A stretch of 64,000 bases of DNA from Grammothele lineata (GCA_002150815.3 NDFF03000399.1:3568-67567), one strand, 5' to 3'. Shown: positions 1 through 10,689, counted from the stretch's first letter. Notes: a model not told the origin generated them from the sequence alone. Numbers and translations are program-made.

Positions 1-832
1 TTGGATAGACGCTAGACCCACGTGCCTGATGAGCACGTGGACCCGGAATAACTCCGGGCGGATCAAGGCCGACGATAAAAATAGCGCGCCTATTCTCAAC
101 CAATGAGAATTCACGCTGAGTCGTTCCACCTCGGGCATCATTTGTCATCCCCGAGGTCGTACCACTAATCGAATTACAAGAATAGCCAGCCAATCGGACT
201 AGATGTGGGTCGGGTACGTCGCGTACTACCTACCTCAGTTTACTTGGTAATACTTACAATTATCTGGTATAATCACTGAACAGGTCTGATGAGGCGTATA
301 AAGCCGAAAGGACCGCCGCTGGGAAACCCCAACGGTTCTTACCTGTTCGGCACACCGCCCCCTCCGCCGCAGCCAGTGCGATCTCCTCCTCGCTCGCTCC
401 GCTCGCTCGTCGTCGATCGCACCACCTAACCCGGTCTAACTAACCCTAAACGGTAAGGGAGGGAGCGGGAAAGGCGGGGATGGTTGTCGGTTTGTCCTCG
501 TATGGCTAGGGCGTCGGGCGGGGGATTCTGATGGTAGCCAGAGACAAACGCGTAAGGAAAGGAAACAGTATGTAAGCGCTATATATACGGTAACTAAAAT
601 TTTCTACGCAACGCGCCGTGACTCGACTTTTAGCTCACGTGATACAAAATACCTCAACATATGACGTTGATAGGCAAGAAAACCAGACACACGGAGGCAT
701 AGGGCGATGCAGGAGAGTGATGAGTGCTCGAATGGAGCGAGGCTGAGGGAGAGGATGCAGGCGCCTCACCCGACGCGGTGGCTGCGTCTACGAGGTCTAA
801 CGGCCCGCGCCTTTAGACCTTTAGACCTGTAG
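1..832. other. non-coding 5' region with RNA-like hairpins
   Basis: I see no convincing coding exon here; all frames are broken by stops. The stretch holds the hammerhead ribozyme at 276-350. Near its left end are two neighbouring perfect hairpins: an 8-bp stem (18-25 with 33-40) whose 7-nt loop is CTGATGA, and a 6-bp stem CCCGGA/TCCGGG near 43-57. A TTAGACCT motif is repeated close to 805-830. The N-terminal half of the downstream tRNase Z gene is absent, so this DNA may have replaced it or been inserted next to it. That last point is inference. Confidence 0.5.
276..350 (+). ncRNA. hammerhead self-cleaving ribozyme (type I-like)
   Basis: All parts of the hammerhead core are present and in order. 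Stem I is 10 bp (276-285 with 341-350, one G-T wobble) and is the open end, as in type I. The CTGATGA box is at 286-292. Stem II is 3 bp (293-295 with 303-305) closed by a 7-nt loop. The GAA core (306-308) is followed by A309, which pairs with T339. Stem III is 7 bp (309-315 with 333-339, one G-T wobble) and is capped by a further hairpin. The cleavage triplet reads C-U-U, so cutting is expected after position 340. Known natural hammerheads of this size occur in retrozymes, Penelope-like elements, satellite RNAs and introns. No neighbouring open reading frame shows which of these this is, and stem I lacks an obvious internal loop for the usual loop-loop contact. Confidence 0.85.
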
Positions 833-1950
833 ACGCCTGCACTTCTTCTGATTCGGAGCGCCATCGTCGACGCGGGCCCTATCCAGCATCGCGGTAAGTC
901 TCCCGATTCCGCCACCCGCGCGTCCAGCTAACGGTTCGTTCAGATCCCTGTATTGGGTACGTTATCCGCGAGCTCCCGCGGGGCGAATTTACTGCGTCCT
1001 CGCCCGCACCGCGCAAGTTCGTCATCCTCGAGGATACGCACGACCCCTCCGGCCTCATCCCTCTCATCCATTCCGACCCGCCCTTCACGTCCGTTCTCCC
1101 TATGCTCGATCCGTGGGGGAACGGCGTTCCCGTCAAGGTCCCCGTCTCGCTACTCGTGCACGAAGCAACCGACGCGCATATGCCCGTCAGCGTCGACCCG
1201 GGCGAACGGGCAAGAATCGCACTCCGGAGAGCGTGCGCGAGAAAACGATTGCGCGAGGCCATAGCACTCCCGGTATGGCGGGCGCGTTCGCCCATGCAAT
1301 TTCGGCTGAACGCCTTGTCTTGAACCACATCGGTGCTCGGTACGTCCCTCTTCTCTCACCTTTGCTCTCCCGGGCACTGACACTCACCTCGCGCAGATTC
1401 CCCGCGCCCGACCCGAGCCACGGCCCCTATTCCTCGACCACCGGAAGCCCCACCACCGCGAAGCTCCGCCGAGCATGCGCTCTCGAAATCCAGAAACAAG
1501 CGGCGGACGGCTGGGCTCTGGAGAAGTTCGTGCGCGTCGAGGCCGCGACGGACTTCCATGTTGTCGTACCCCCGAACGTCCCTCGCGCCGCCCCAGCTCC
1601 GTCGGAAGCTGAGAGCCTGACGGACATGAACATGGACGTCGACCCGCCGACTTCGTACACGCCCACGTTCGCGAGAGGGCCTCCGCTGCGGGACGGCAAC
1701 AACGGCGCGTCGTCGTCCAGTCACGCAGCGCATGCACAATCGGACGGGCGGAGGGGCGAGGAGAGGACGCGGAGGTTTCAAAGCTCGAGCGGACAAGGTT
1801 CGCCGGGGTACGGCGGACGCGGACATCGACGAGACGAACGCGATGGGCCAAGGCGGGAGAGGGATCGCGACGGGGAGGGGGGCCGGAGGAGGGACGATCG
1901 ACGGCGGGACGACAGGCGGCAGGACGACAGACGGCGCGAGGATAGACCGT
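833..1950 (+). pseudogene. tRNase Z (ribonuclease Z) C-terminal fragment, frameshifted
   Basis: This encodes the second half of a metallo-beta-lactamase tRNase Z, the endonuclease that trims tRNA 3' ends. Recognisable blocks, in order: an HRDPCIGYV stretch, KFVILEDTHDPSG (the GDT-like block), LLVHEATDA, then GHSTPGMAGAFA and LVLNHIGARF. A poorly conserved tail rich in R and D follows. Introns are 894-943 and 1340-1396, both GT-AG with good branch sites, and an acceptor at 832 marks an upstream exon I cannot find. The N-terminal half with the HxHxDH zinc motif is not in the preceding 830 bases. The frame also changes near 1196-1217 without a normal intron: HEATDA lies in one frame and GHSTP in the next, as if one base were missing. 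The 3' end is unresolved because the frame runs on into the convergent neighbour. Truncation plus frameshift point to a pseudogene; an assembly error is the alternative. Confidence 0.65.
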
Positions 1951-2090
1951 GCTCGGGGCTCTTGCTGTACTATAGCTCGTGTAATTGTACGCTCGTTTCC
2001 GTCGTATCCGCGTTCGACTGCTCAGAGCAAGATATACAGTATATATACGCACGAACGACGGTACAATACAACTTCGTATGTATGTATCTT

Positions 2091-3561
2091 CTACTTCTGC
2101 CGCTTGTAGATCTTGTCGAGGAACGCCTTGAACACCTCGCGCTTGAGCACGACCTCGCCCGCCTTCGGCTGCGGGTTCTCGGGGATCGTCTCGATGAGGC
2201 CCATAATGCGCTTGTACGCCGCCTCCTCATACGCGCTATACTTCTCCCTAATCCCCAGCTCCTCGTACAGCGCCTTGATCCTCGCCTCCTTCGCCGCGTC
2301 CTTCCTCCCATAGTTCTCGTCCAGCACCTTCCTCTGCTCGGGCGTAGCGAGCGCGAGCGCAGTATTGACGCACCACGAGCACTTATTGTCGATGATGTCC
2401 GTGCCGACCTTACCGAGGAGCTTGGGGGGCATCGCGTAGTCGAGGAAGTCGTCCTGGACCTGGAAGTACTCGCCGAGGGGGACGAGGATCGCTTGGGCGA
2501 GGGCGTAGGGGTCCGAGGGGGCGCCTTCGGATTGGGGGATGCCGCACATGTACATGGCGAGCGCGACGGGGAGGTAGAAGGAGTAGTAGGCGGTCTTGAA
2601 GATCACGATCTTCTGGTGCCTGTGCGCGCGGGGTGTCAGCACGCGCGAGCGCGAACGAGGGAGGACGAGGAAGGACGTACTTGGCGAGGGAGAACTTGCT
2701 CAGGTCGACGTGGTCCTCGGGGGCGGTGATGAGGTCAATGAGCTGCCCGATCTCCGTCTGGAACGTCGTCTACGTTCGCGCGCGCGCACGTCAGACCCTC
2801 ACTCCAAACACAAACCCGAACACGAGAGGGGAGGGGACTCACGTCGTGGAAGACCTCGAGGAGGTTGACGTAGCACGGGTCCTTGCGGAAGTGCTTCTTG
2901 AGGAGGAAGTAGATGGCGCCCTCGAGCATGAAGGAGTCGTTGATGGCGATGTAGTTCACGCCCTCGACGCGGTACCAGCAGGGCTGGCCGCGGCGGGTAA
3001 CGGACTGGTCCATCATGTCGTCCGAGACGAGGAAGAAGGCTTGGAGCTGCGCGCGCGGGGCGTGAGCGGGGAATGAGGGGACGGGGCGTGCGCGCGCCGT
3101 CCTCCCCTCGCGCTCCAGTCTTGCACGGGCACGCGAGGGGGTAGGAACGAGGGGCAGCGGTAGCGCGGACAGATAGAGTACTCACGAGCTCAACACACCA
3201 CCCAAGCAGCGCGGCCTTGAAGTATTCCTCCTCCGTGAGCGCGCGGCCCTTGAGGATCTCGACCGAGTCGACGACGGACATGCCGCGGTTGAGCTTCCCA
3301 CCGGGAACGTTCCAGTCGAGGTTCTGCGGTGCGCGCACGCATCAGTGTCGGCCCCGCTCACGTCGGAAATGAAAGATAGAAGGGACGAATGCGGTAGAGA
3401 GAAGGTAGAGAAAAGGCCAGGGAGCGAGGACTCACGCGCTGGTACCACTCGATAGCGTCGGCGGGCATGCCCTCCTGCTTGAGATACGCGAGGAGCTCCT
3501 CGCGGAGAACGGGGAACACGGCATCGAACTTTGCCCTCTTCTGCGCCTTTGCGTCGGCCAT
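2091..3561 (-). CDS. ERG20: farnesyl diphosphate synthase
   Basis: Makes farnesyl diphosphate from isopentenyl and dimethylallyl/geranyl diphosphates in the mevalonate pathway. It supplies sterols, ubiquinone, dolichol, protein prenylation and sesquiterpenes, and is cytosolic. Exons on the minus strand: 3436-3561, 3186-3323, 2843-3046, 2681-2769, 2091-2619; all junctions keep frame and give 361 aa, the normal length. The first aspartate-rich motif DDMMD is at about residues 97-101, preceded by two phenylalanines at -4 and -5, the signature that limits chain length to C15. The second motif DDFLD is at about 242-246, and RRGQPCW and [10 protein letters not shown] are also present. The protein ends KIYKRQK, as is typical. 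The start is the first in-frame ATG of exon 1. It is convergent with the tRNase Z relic and on the same strand as HSP60. Confidence 0.95.
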
Positions 3562-4269
3562 TTTGCTACTGTCTAGTCGCGGTGTGCGTGTCGGGGTCGG
3601 GGTCGGTATCTAGGCACGGGATGCTGCGCGGGGCGAGGTGAGGCGGAGTGCAGTCGAGACAACGAGCTAGAGGTAGAGAGGGGAGGAGAGACGAATGTCG
3701 ACCAGACAGCAGTCAGCCTGGGGGCTATAAGACGGGGAGAGGAAAGGGCGTCGCGCGAATCGTCCGAGCGGCGGCGCGGCTTCATCGTGGACGATCGATC
3801 GACCGCCGGCCGTCTCGTTCGACTCGCATATCTTCCTCCCCCAGGCGCCCGTCCCACCCCCCCACTTTTGCGTTTATATCGCCCGCATGCCCCCCACTTT
3901 TGATCTTTTCCCTTTGACCCCCCCACTTTTCGTTTTACTTAGACGCGCTCGCAGTCGTCGTCGCTTCCGGTAGCCTATCGACGTCGGGCGCAAGGGGGCT
4001 TGGTACCCAGTCACGCAGCTGAGACATTCGCGCACACAAGACAAGGAGAGGGGGGAGCGTATAGCATTGCGCATGCGTGAGCGACGTAAGTAAAAGACAG
4101 CGAGTACAATACTTGATAACTACGTAGATCTAACATAACGTTAACATGTGAGCCGCGGACGGCAGAGGGGACAATGCGTGGGTGCGAACCGGGGACGACG
4201 TAAACTAGACGAGCGCATGGTACTTTTGAGACGACGACAAAGAGAGAGCGAGCGGACGCGCGAGTCACC
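3562..4269. other. intergenic region between FPP synthase and HSP60
   Basis: No gene is supportable. It should hold the promoter of the FPP synthase gene and the 3' end of HSP60, both on the minus strand. A short pyrimidine-rich tandem motif lies at 3855-3933. A stretch near 4120-4145 is relatively AT-rich. Confidence 0.6.
3855..3933. repeat. three spaced copies of a CCCCCCACTTTT motif
   Basis: The 12-mer CCCCCCACTTTT occurs three times, near 3858-3869, 3890-3901 and 3918-3930, separated by about 20 bases. It lies 300-370 bases upstream of the FPP synthase start codon, on the opposite strand relative to that gene. It could be a promoter polypurine/polypyrimidine array or an incidental low-complexity repeat. 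Confidence 0.6.
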
Positions 4270-6444
4270 TTAGAACCCGCCCATGCCACCCATACCGCCC
4301 ATACCACCCATCGGCGGCATCGGCGGCTTCGGGTCCTCGATCTCCACCACGCACGCCTCGCTCGTCGTGAGCAGGCTGCTCACGCCCGCCGCGTCGATGA
4401 GCGCCGTGCGGACGACCTTGAGCGGGTCGACGATGCCCGCCTGGATCATGTCGACGTACTCGCCCTTGCTCGCGTTGTAGCCCCACGAAAACTTGTCCTC
4501 CGCGCCGTACTGGTTCAGCAGCGTGCCGACGATCACCGACGCCTCCTCGCCCGCGTTGCTCATGATCGTCCGCGCCGGGTTCGACAGCGCGCGGCGGATG
4601 ATCGACACCCCGAGCTCCTGGTCAAAGTTCGCCGTCGGGATCGGCTTCGCGTCCGCCGCAACGGGGGCGCCGCCCTGCGCCCCGGGGGTGCTCGACGCGA
4701 GCACGAGGCTCGCCTTGAGCAGCGCCGTGCCGCCCCCGGGGAGGATGCCCTCCTCGACCGCGGCGCGCGTCGCGTTGAGCGCGTCGTCGTACCGGTCCTT
4801 CTTCTCCCCGACCTCGACCTCGGACGAGCCCCCGACTTTGATGACCGCAACGCCCCCGGAGAGCTTCGCGAGCCGCTCCTGCAGCTTCGTCCGGTCGTAG
4901 TCCGACGTCGTGCGGTCCTCGATCAGCGCGCGGATCTGCTCGCACCGCGCCTGGACGGCGTCCTTGCCGCCCGCGCCGTTGAGCAGGATCGTGTCGTCCT
5001 TGGTGATCGTGATCGAGCCCGTCGAGCCGAGCATGTCCGGCGTGAGCTGGTCGAGCTTCATGTCGAGCTCGTCCGTGAAGACCGTGCCCCCAGTGAGGAT
5101 CGCGAGGGCGCCGAGGATCGACTTGCGGTTGTCGCCGAACCCGGGCGCCTTGACCGCGCACACCTGGAGCTGGCCGCGGAGCTTGTTGAGGACGCACGCA
5201 GCGAGCGCCTCGCCGTCGATGTCCTCGGCGATGATGATGAGCGGGCGACGGGCCTGGACGGCGATCTCGAGGACGGGGAGGATGTCCGCGAGCACCGAGA
5301 TCTTCTTCTCCGAGAGGAGGATGAACGGCTTCTCGTACTCGACCTTCTGCGACTTGGGGTCCGTGACGAAGTAGGGCGAGATGAAACCGCGGTCGAAGCG
5401 CATGCCTTCCGTGATCTCGATCTCGTCCTCGATGGTGCGGCCCTCCTTGACGGTGATGACGCCCTCCTTGCCGACCTTCTCCATCGCCTGCGCGATGAGA
5501 TTCCCGACCTTGGTGTCCCCGTTGGCCGAGATGGTCGCGACCTGGGCGATCTCCGCGGTGGTCGTAATCGTCTTAGCGTGCGAGGAGAGGAACTCGACGA
5601 CGCGCTCGACGGCGGCCTGCGAGCCGCGGCGGAGGTCCATGGGGTTGCAGCCGGCGGCGACGTTCTTGACGCCCTCCGAGTAGATCGCGCGCGCGAGAAC
5701 GGTCGCGGTCGTGGTGCCGTCACCAGCGATCTCGTTCGTCTTCTGAGCGACATCTTGGACAAGGCTGCAGAATCGTTAATGGACGCGCGAGTACTGAGAG
5801 AGAGCGGGGACGTACCGAGCACCGAGGTTCTCGAACTTGTCCTTGAGAGTGATCGACTTCGCGACGGTCACACCGTCTAAGGGGATGAGTCAGCACCGGC
5901 TAACGTACGGAAAACGACGCGCGTCGGGAGAAGGGGTGCAAACGACGTGGCATGGTGCCTCAAAGACGGGGGAAGAACTAGCTCGTGGACTGCGTGTTGG
6001 CATAACTGACGGACGCAGGGGGCCTTGGACGCATCGTCGTCCCACGTCATAGCTCCTTTCCGTTAACAATCCACCCCGGCCTCCAACGCGCTCTCCACAT
6101 CTCGTCGTTCATATCCCAGCACACGTCTCTAACAGACGAAAGCAGAACAAATACTCACCCTTGGTGATCTTCGGACCGCCGAAAGGCTGCTCGATGATGA
6201 CGTTGCGACCTGCACTCGCGTCAGTGTCGGGTTCCCAACGCGCAGGCATCCAAGTACACGCACCCTTAGGTCCAAGCGTGACGCTGACGGCATTGGCAAG
6301 GACGTCAACGCCCTTGAGGATGCTCGCGCGGCCCTCGTTGGAGAACTTGACCTCCTTGTGCGCACCGCGCTTGAGCACAGGCTTTGCGGCCTTGGCGGCC
6401 GAGCGGCGCACGGCAGATGACGAGGCGGCAGGTACACGGTGCAT
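4270..6444 (-). CDS. HSP60: mitochondrial chaperonin Hsp60
   Basis: Group I chaperonin, the GroEL homologue of the mitochondrial matrix, which folds imported proteins in ATP-driven rings with Hsp10. Exons on the minus strand: 6264-6444, 6159-6209, 5816-5876, 4270-5764. Introns are 54, 282 and 51 nt and every junction keeps frame, giving 595 aa. The N-terminus is rich in R, K, S and A without acidic residues, as expected for a mitochondrial presequence; mature-like sequence starts about residue 30 ([10 protein letters not shown]). Landmarks are [26 protein letters not shown] (nucleotide binding), [14 protein letters not shown] and GGGTALL, and the protein ends in the classic GGM repeats ([12 protein letters not shown]). 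A near-perfect heat-shock element lies about 130 bases upstream. It shares a divergent intergenic region with the F-box-like gene at 6746. Confidence 0.96.
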
Positions 6445-6745
6445 GGTTCGAACGCAAGCGAGAGCGAGAGAGACGGAGACGGGGAGAGAGGAGGAGAGGG
6501 TGAGAGAGAGGTGAGCAAGAGTACTGGCTCGAATTTTTGGTGACGCGCTTGCTTATGACCGCTTTCCCACAGAACTGTCTAGAATCACGGTCACGAAATC
6601 GTCACGTCCTCCGCCAGCGCATCGGGCGTCTCTGCGAATCACGCATCACGGTCACGTCTTACCACACGCGACGCGTCCCCAGCCGCAGCCGACGGCATTC
6701 GCGCTCTCCCGCATCGTTCGCGCGACATATCCAGCCGCTACTGCA
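6445..6745. promoter_or_regulatory. divergent promoter region, HSP60 / F-box-like gene
   Basis: About 300 bases separate the start codons of HSP60 (minus strand) and the F-box-like gene (plus strand). The HSP60 side is a purine-rich leader (6445-6520 on the plus strand). The middle contains three GTCACG-type motifs and the heat-shock element at 6572-6584. Confidence 0.55.
6572..6584. promoter_or_regulatory. candidate heat-shock element
   Basis: The sequence GAACTGTCTAGAA fits the three-unit Hsf1 consensus GAAnnTTCnnGAA with one mismatch (GTC for TTC). It is 128 bases upstream of the HSP60 start codon. Hsf1 control of HSP60 is well established in fungi; binding here is inference from sequence and position. 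Confidence 0.5.
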
Positions 6746-8337
6746 ATGGACCCCGCCGTTGTATCAAACACTCTTCAACTGCCGGTCGAAATCTGGATGC
6801 AAATTACTACTTTCGCTAGAAGAGCGGATCTATCTGCGCTATCCCTAGTCAATCGCCTCCTCAACGACATCTGCACGCCGCTTCTTTACCACTCCATCCG
6901 TCTCGCTGCCGTGGCTTCCACGCGCTCTCTCTCTGACACTGTACTTCGGTGCTCGGAAACGCTAGACGTGTCAGAGAGACGCCTATTCCCCCGACTTCCC
7001 GCCGACCTCATCCAGCACCTTGACATTATATCTATAATGTCTTCGCGCATCGATCGCTTGCGACATCTACAAGGCCATTTAACAGCCCTTCTTCCACACC
7101 TCACTTCTCTAGTATCCTTTCGTTTGAGGACTCGCTGTTGTTACTCTTCGTCAGTAAACGATCCTTTCCTTCTCGCTCTCGCATGCCATCCACATCCGCG
7201 ACTACAAGTCATAGCTCTACATTACGGAGATCTATTCGACATGCCACCATCGAGTGCCACTCGAGAAGTCGATTATCGCGGTGTTGATTTTTCTCAAACA
7301 ATCCCAGCCTTGAGCCATCTATTCCTAGGTTGCCGCCTGGTGTCCGAGCGCCATTCGTGGCTTGTTCACAAGCTGATCGTAGCAACCGCTCCTGCTCTCC
7401 ATACGCTTTCTCTCCCCAAAGTGCGCGACATCTCCTCACAGTCGCCCTGGGTCTTTCTGTCTCCTGCTACTGCCTTTCCTGCCCTTCGGCACCTCGCTCT
7501 GAGCCCCAGGTGTGCGAGCCAGACTACGCTCCGCCACCACCCTCACCTTCATTCCCTGGACATCGTGGACCCAACCGATCGCCGTCCCACAACGATCCTC
7601 CCGTTGGATTCACGCGCGTATCTAACAGTCGAGGAGCTCGCCTGCTATCCTGAAAATCTCAAGCAACTGCTTCCTCCAGACTCTCCCCATCCCCGCCCCA
7701 TTCGTGTCGTACGTCTCGACGGCGCCCGATGGCCCGAGCGCGCGCACGACCGACCGGCCTTCTATTGCGAGTCCGACTGGGCCGACGTCGTCACGTCCGT
7801 ACTTCCTCACTTGGCCTATTCCGCCGTACCAGTGCGTACGCTTGCGTTCTGCGCCGCGAAGTTGGATACCAAAGTCCCCATACCTGCGACTGTACTCGCG
7901 CCGCTGGAGCGACTGGAAATTTTCCTTGGTGACCAACCGACGAAGGTATGTGCACGCTCCCTCTCGTTATATGTCGAACCTGATGCAATGTATCGGTTTT
8001 CCAGTCGGAGCTGCGCACATTCGGCATAGCGGTGCTGGACTCCGCGCCGCTCCTCCACACGTTTTTGCTCTTTGTGTATCGACCTCCCCCAGGTCCGCTC
8101 GCGAGGACCCGAGTTCTCACTATTACGCCCCGACCGTCTTCTTCAGAAAGCGACGGGAACATCCCAGCGGAGAGCGAGCGCGACCTCGTGCACGACATCG
8201 ACGCGCAGCGGATGCTGCTATCCGCGTTCGAATCGTACGCGCGGAAGGGACAGCTGAGGCGGGTCGCGTTCACGATCGCTCTGGAGTGGTCGTGGGATGC
8301 GTTCAACGGCTGGCTGGCGGTGCGGATGGACGACTGA
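6746..8337 (+). CDS. F-box-like protein, paralogue 1
   Basis: Predicted 510-aa protein in two exons, 6746-7945 and 8005-8337, with a phase-0 intron of 59 nt. The N-terminus (residues about 10-50: LPVEIWMQITTFARRADL, then SLVNRLLNDICTPLLYHSI) has the look of an F-box-like domain common in basidiomycetes. The rest resembles irregular leucine-rich repeats, with spaced LxxLxL stretches such as PALSHLFL and ERLEIFL. In known F-box proteins the F-box binds Skp1 and the C-terminal repeats select substrates for ubiquitination; the target here is unknown. The intron falls after LGDQPTK at the same place as in the two neighbouring paralogues, and exon 2 starts with the shared block ending DSAPLLHTFL. 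The start is the first ATG just before the F-box. It is divergent from HSP60 and convergent with paralogue 2. Confidence 0.8.
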
Positions 8338-8699
8338 GGCGCGTTCGGTCGTTTATCGAGGTTCGTGAGGATGAGCTCAAGCTGAAAGAAACGTGAGTCC
8401 ATCCGCGCTCTCGAACTTGGCTTCGCATGGATTGTAACTGGGTGTCGGCGTGCACCCACGTTCAGGCGAGGGCATGGGCAGGTATTCGGATAGGCGAGCG
8501 TGCTAACATGAGGGTATATGAGAAGAGCGTTACACGCACGCACGGATTCTGGAGGGGATTTGGAGGGATCGCGTACAACGGCAACGACGGCAGGACACGC
8601 GGGACCGTTGGCGTACGCCCGCGGCTGGGTTTTAGTGGTCCTTAGCACGAGGCGCGTTTCCTTCACATTTGACTCCGACAACCACAATTTGCTCAACGT
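8338..8699. other. convergent intergenic region
   Basis: Space between the stop codons of two convergent F-box-like genes; no exon is supportable. It presumably holds both 3' UTRs. Confidence 0.6.
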
Positions 8700-10195
8700 C
8701 TACTCAGTTTCTCGAATCACCCAAACGTATGATATCCCCTCCTGTACCCATACCCACTCGAACGCCGTTGTGAACGCGACTCGCATCAAACTGCGAGCAT
8801 GTCGGCCATACTCCCTCACCCTCGCCCGCTGCGCCTCTCGGTCGCCCGCGAAGTCATATCCCCCGCCCCCGCCCACGGTCCCCTCGACCAAGATGCGCAA
8901 CGTGCGTAGACGCGGGGTGTACGGGAGGACGAGCGGCGCGAACATGCGTAGTGAATCCTAATGATTGTTCAACATATTCCGAACGTCGATCAGCGATCCA
9001 GCAACAGAGCACATACCGCACTCGGCGCATCACGCGGGATGATCGTAAGGCTCTCCAGCCCCACCCACATGGTCGCCGCGAGGCTAACAGTCATGTTCAG
9101 CTTGTCGATGCAGAAGCTGAGTTCCCGGACGGGGCCCGCCGGATACTCAGCCAGCCGCCTGAACGTCCTCAGCAGCTGCGTCATGTCGGGGTACGACTTC
9201 TCCGGTTCCTGCCACACTCCCGTCTCTGACCCACTATCGCGTGGCCAGCAAGCCCCATCGAGCTTGACCATCCGGATGGGCCGCGCAGAATCCGCGTTTA
9301 CAAACGCGGGGACCACGATAGACGTGCAGGCCAGCTCTTCGATTAGGGGAAACACGCCTGCAGAGAGGGGATCAGGAGAACGACTGAACAGCTGGGTATC
9401 ATTCCTCCCAACAGTAAGCGCGCGCACGCGCTCGAGCGGTAAGCAGGGCTCGCCCGTAGAGAAGAAGCTTACACCAATACGCGCGAGCGCAGGGAAGGTA
9501 GTGGCGGGAGTGGCGGGTGGCAGGGATTGGGGGAGCACTACGTGCAAGTCTTGTGCAGCGAGCTCTAGAAGGGAGAGGGTGCGGAGGGTATGGGCGCACT
9601 CGGAGACGATATCCTCTATTGTCCACATGTGTTCCGAAGTCGGTATGTACGGGGATACGATTGAGAGGTGGCGGAGAGCTGGGAGTGCACGAAGGCCTGG
9701 CACCGTTCTCAGCGGGGCGTCCAACCGGAAGGAGATCGCGAGCGAATGTAAGTTCGAATGAAGACTGGTAAAAAGGCCTGCGACGATCAAGTCGGACTCT
9801 GCGCTGCTGGTGCAGCACACCGTTGTGAGGTTGATCATGAGCTTCACTGCGCGTGTGAGGTTTGTGGAAGGCGGGCTAGAGCGATCGTGGTCTGCAATGT
9901 TAATGTCGAATCTCGTCACATGCTGAACGAGATCTGTCGTCTTGCTGCGGTTCGGTTCCTTTGACCACGTCTCCTGAACGGTGCGTATGAACGCTTCCAG
10001 CGCATCCCGTCGATGCACCTTAACTGACGAATAGAGGGCGGGAGTAGCCAAGGCATTGAGAATGCTATTGGTAAGCGCAAGAACCGGGAGGTCGGCTGGC
10101 CGAGCTAGGGAGACGATTCGCATGTAGATCTCCGTTGGTAGGCGTGTATCGCGTCGGTCTCCTGTTCCACTCCGTTGAGAGAGCATGACATCCAT
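8700..10195 (-). CDS. F-box-like protein, paralogue 2
   Basis: Predicted 478-aa protein on the minus strand, exons 9017-10195 and 8700-8957, with a phase-0 intron of 59 nt at the position shared with paralogues 1 and 3. The N-terminal block RLPTEIYMRIVSLARPADLP followed by ALTNSILNALATPALYSSV is the F-box-like segment. The middle carries leucine-rich, LRR-like stretches (ALPALRHLSIV, LRTLSLLEL, LIEELACTSI). The blocks IRMVKLDGACWP and PVRELSFC match paralogue 1 (IRVVRLDGARWP and PVRTLAFC). Exon 2 is the most divergent part and contains a short glycine run. The role is probably an SCF-type adaptor by family analogy; the substrate is unknown. Confidence 0.78.
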
Positions 10196-10689
10196 GTCTG
10201 ATATTCATGGAGGTCAGAGATGGACGAAGTAAAGGCGGGATTCAACAACACTTACTAACTGAGGGGTTCAAGGAGGACCACTGGGTGAACGTCTTGCGAC
10301 CACGATAAAGAAGCTTCTGTGAAGCGGCGACTGAGCGGACTATCGGGATGAGGCGAGCACGTGGGAACGCACGAGCACATATAAGTCACAGGCTTCGATA
10401 CACGATTACTTACAGCTGTCGAAAGCGTTTCCTACGTCTCACCCGGGCAGGCATTCAGTCTCACTCGTTCATTGGCCTGGCGTTGCAATGGGTCTCACGT
10501 CCTTAGCGGAACACGGCCAGCTGTCCTCTCCGAGTGAGCACCGGCAATCGCCCAAAGATATTGTCCATTTGCGCTGTCCGAATAAGTATCGTTGGCGCGT
10601 GAAGTACAAGTGCAGGAAACAGGCATGGACACGTCCGCATGACGCAGGCTCCAAGTCTCATGAACCCCTCGGTAATACATGACGGAGCG
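10196..10689. other. intergenic region upstream of F-box-like paralogue 2
   Basis: No coding exon is supportable. The part next to 10195 should contain the promoter of paralogue 2. Confidence 0.5.

Noticed and set aside
18..40. A second hammerhead ribozyme at the left edge
   Set aside because: CTGATGA is present but stem II and the GAAA core are missing; the bases that should form them pair in a simple hairpin.
443..465. Telomere-like CTAACCCTAAA
   Set aside because: Only one imperfect unit; no tandem array, so not a telomere.
1384..2052. 222-codon ORF on the minus strand
   Set aside because: It is the shadow of the arginine/aspartate-rich tail of the tRNase Z relic; no motif and a strongly biased composition.
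1113..2729. 538-codon plus-strand ORF as a single protein
   Set aside because: Only its middle part is tRNase Z; it reads through an intron at 1340-1396 and its last third is antisense to farnesyl diphosphate synthase.
4560..5822. Long antisense and alternate-frame ORFs over HSP60
   Set aside because: GC-rich third positions make open shadow frames; the Hsp60 frame explains the sequence.
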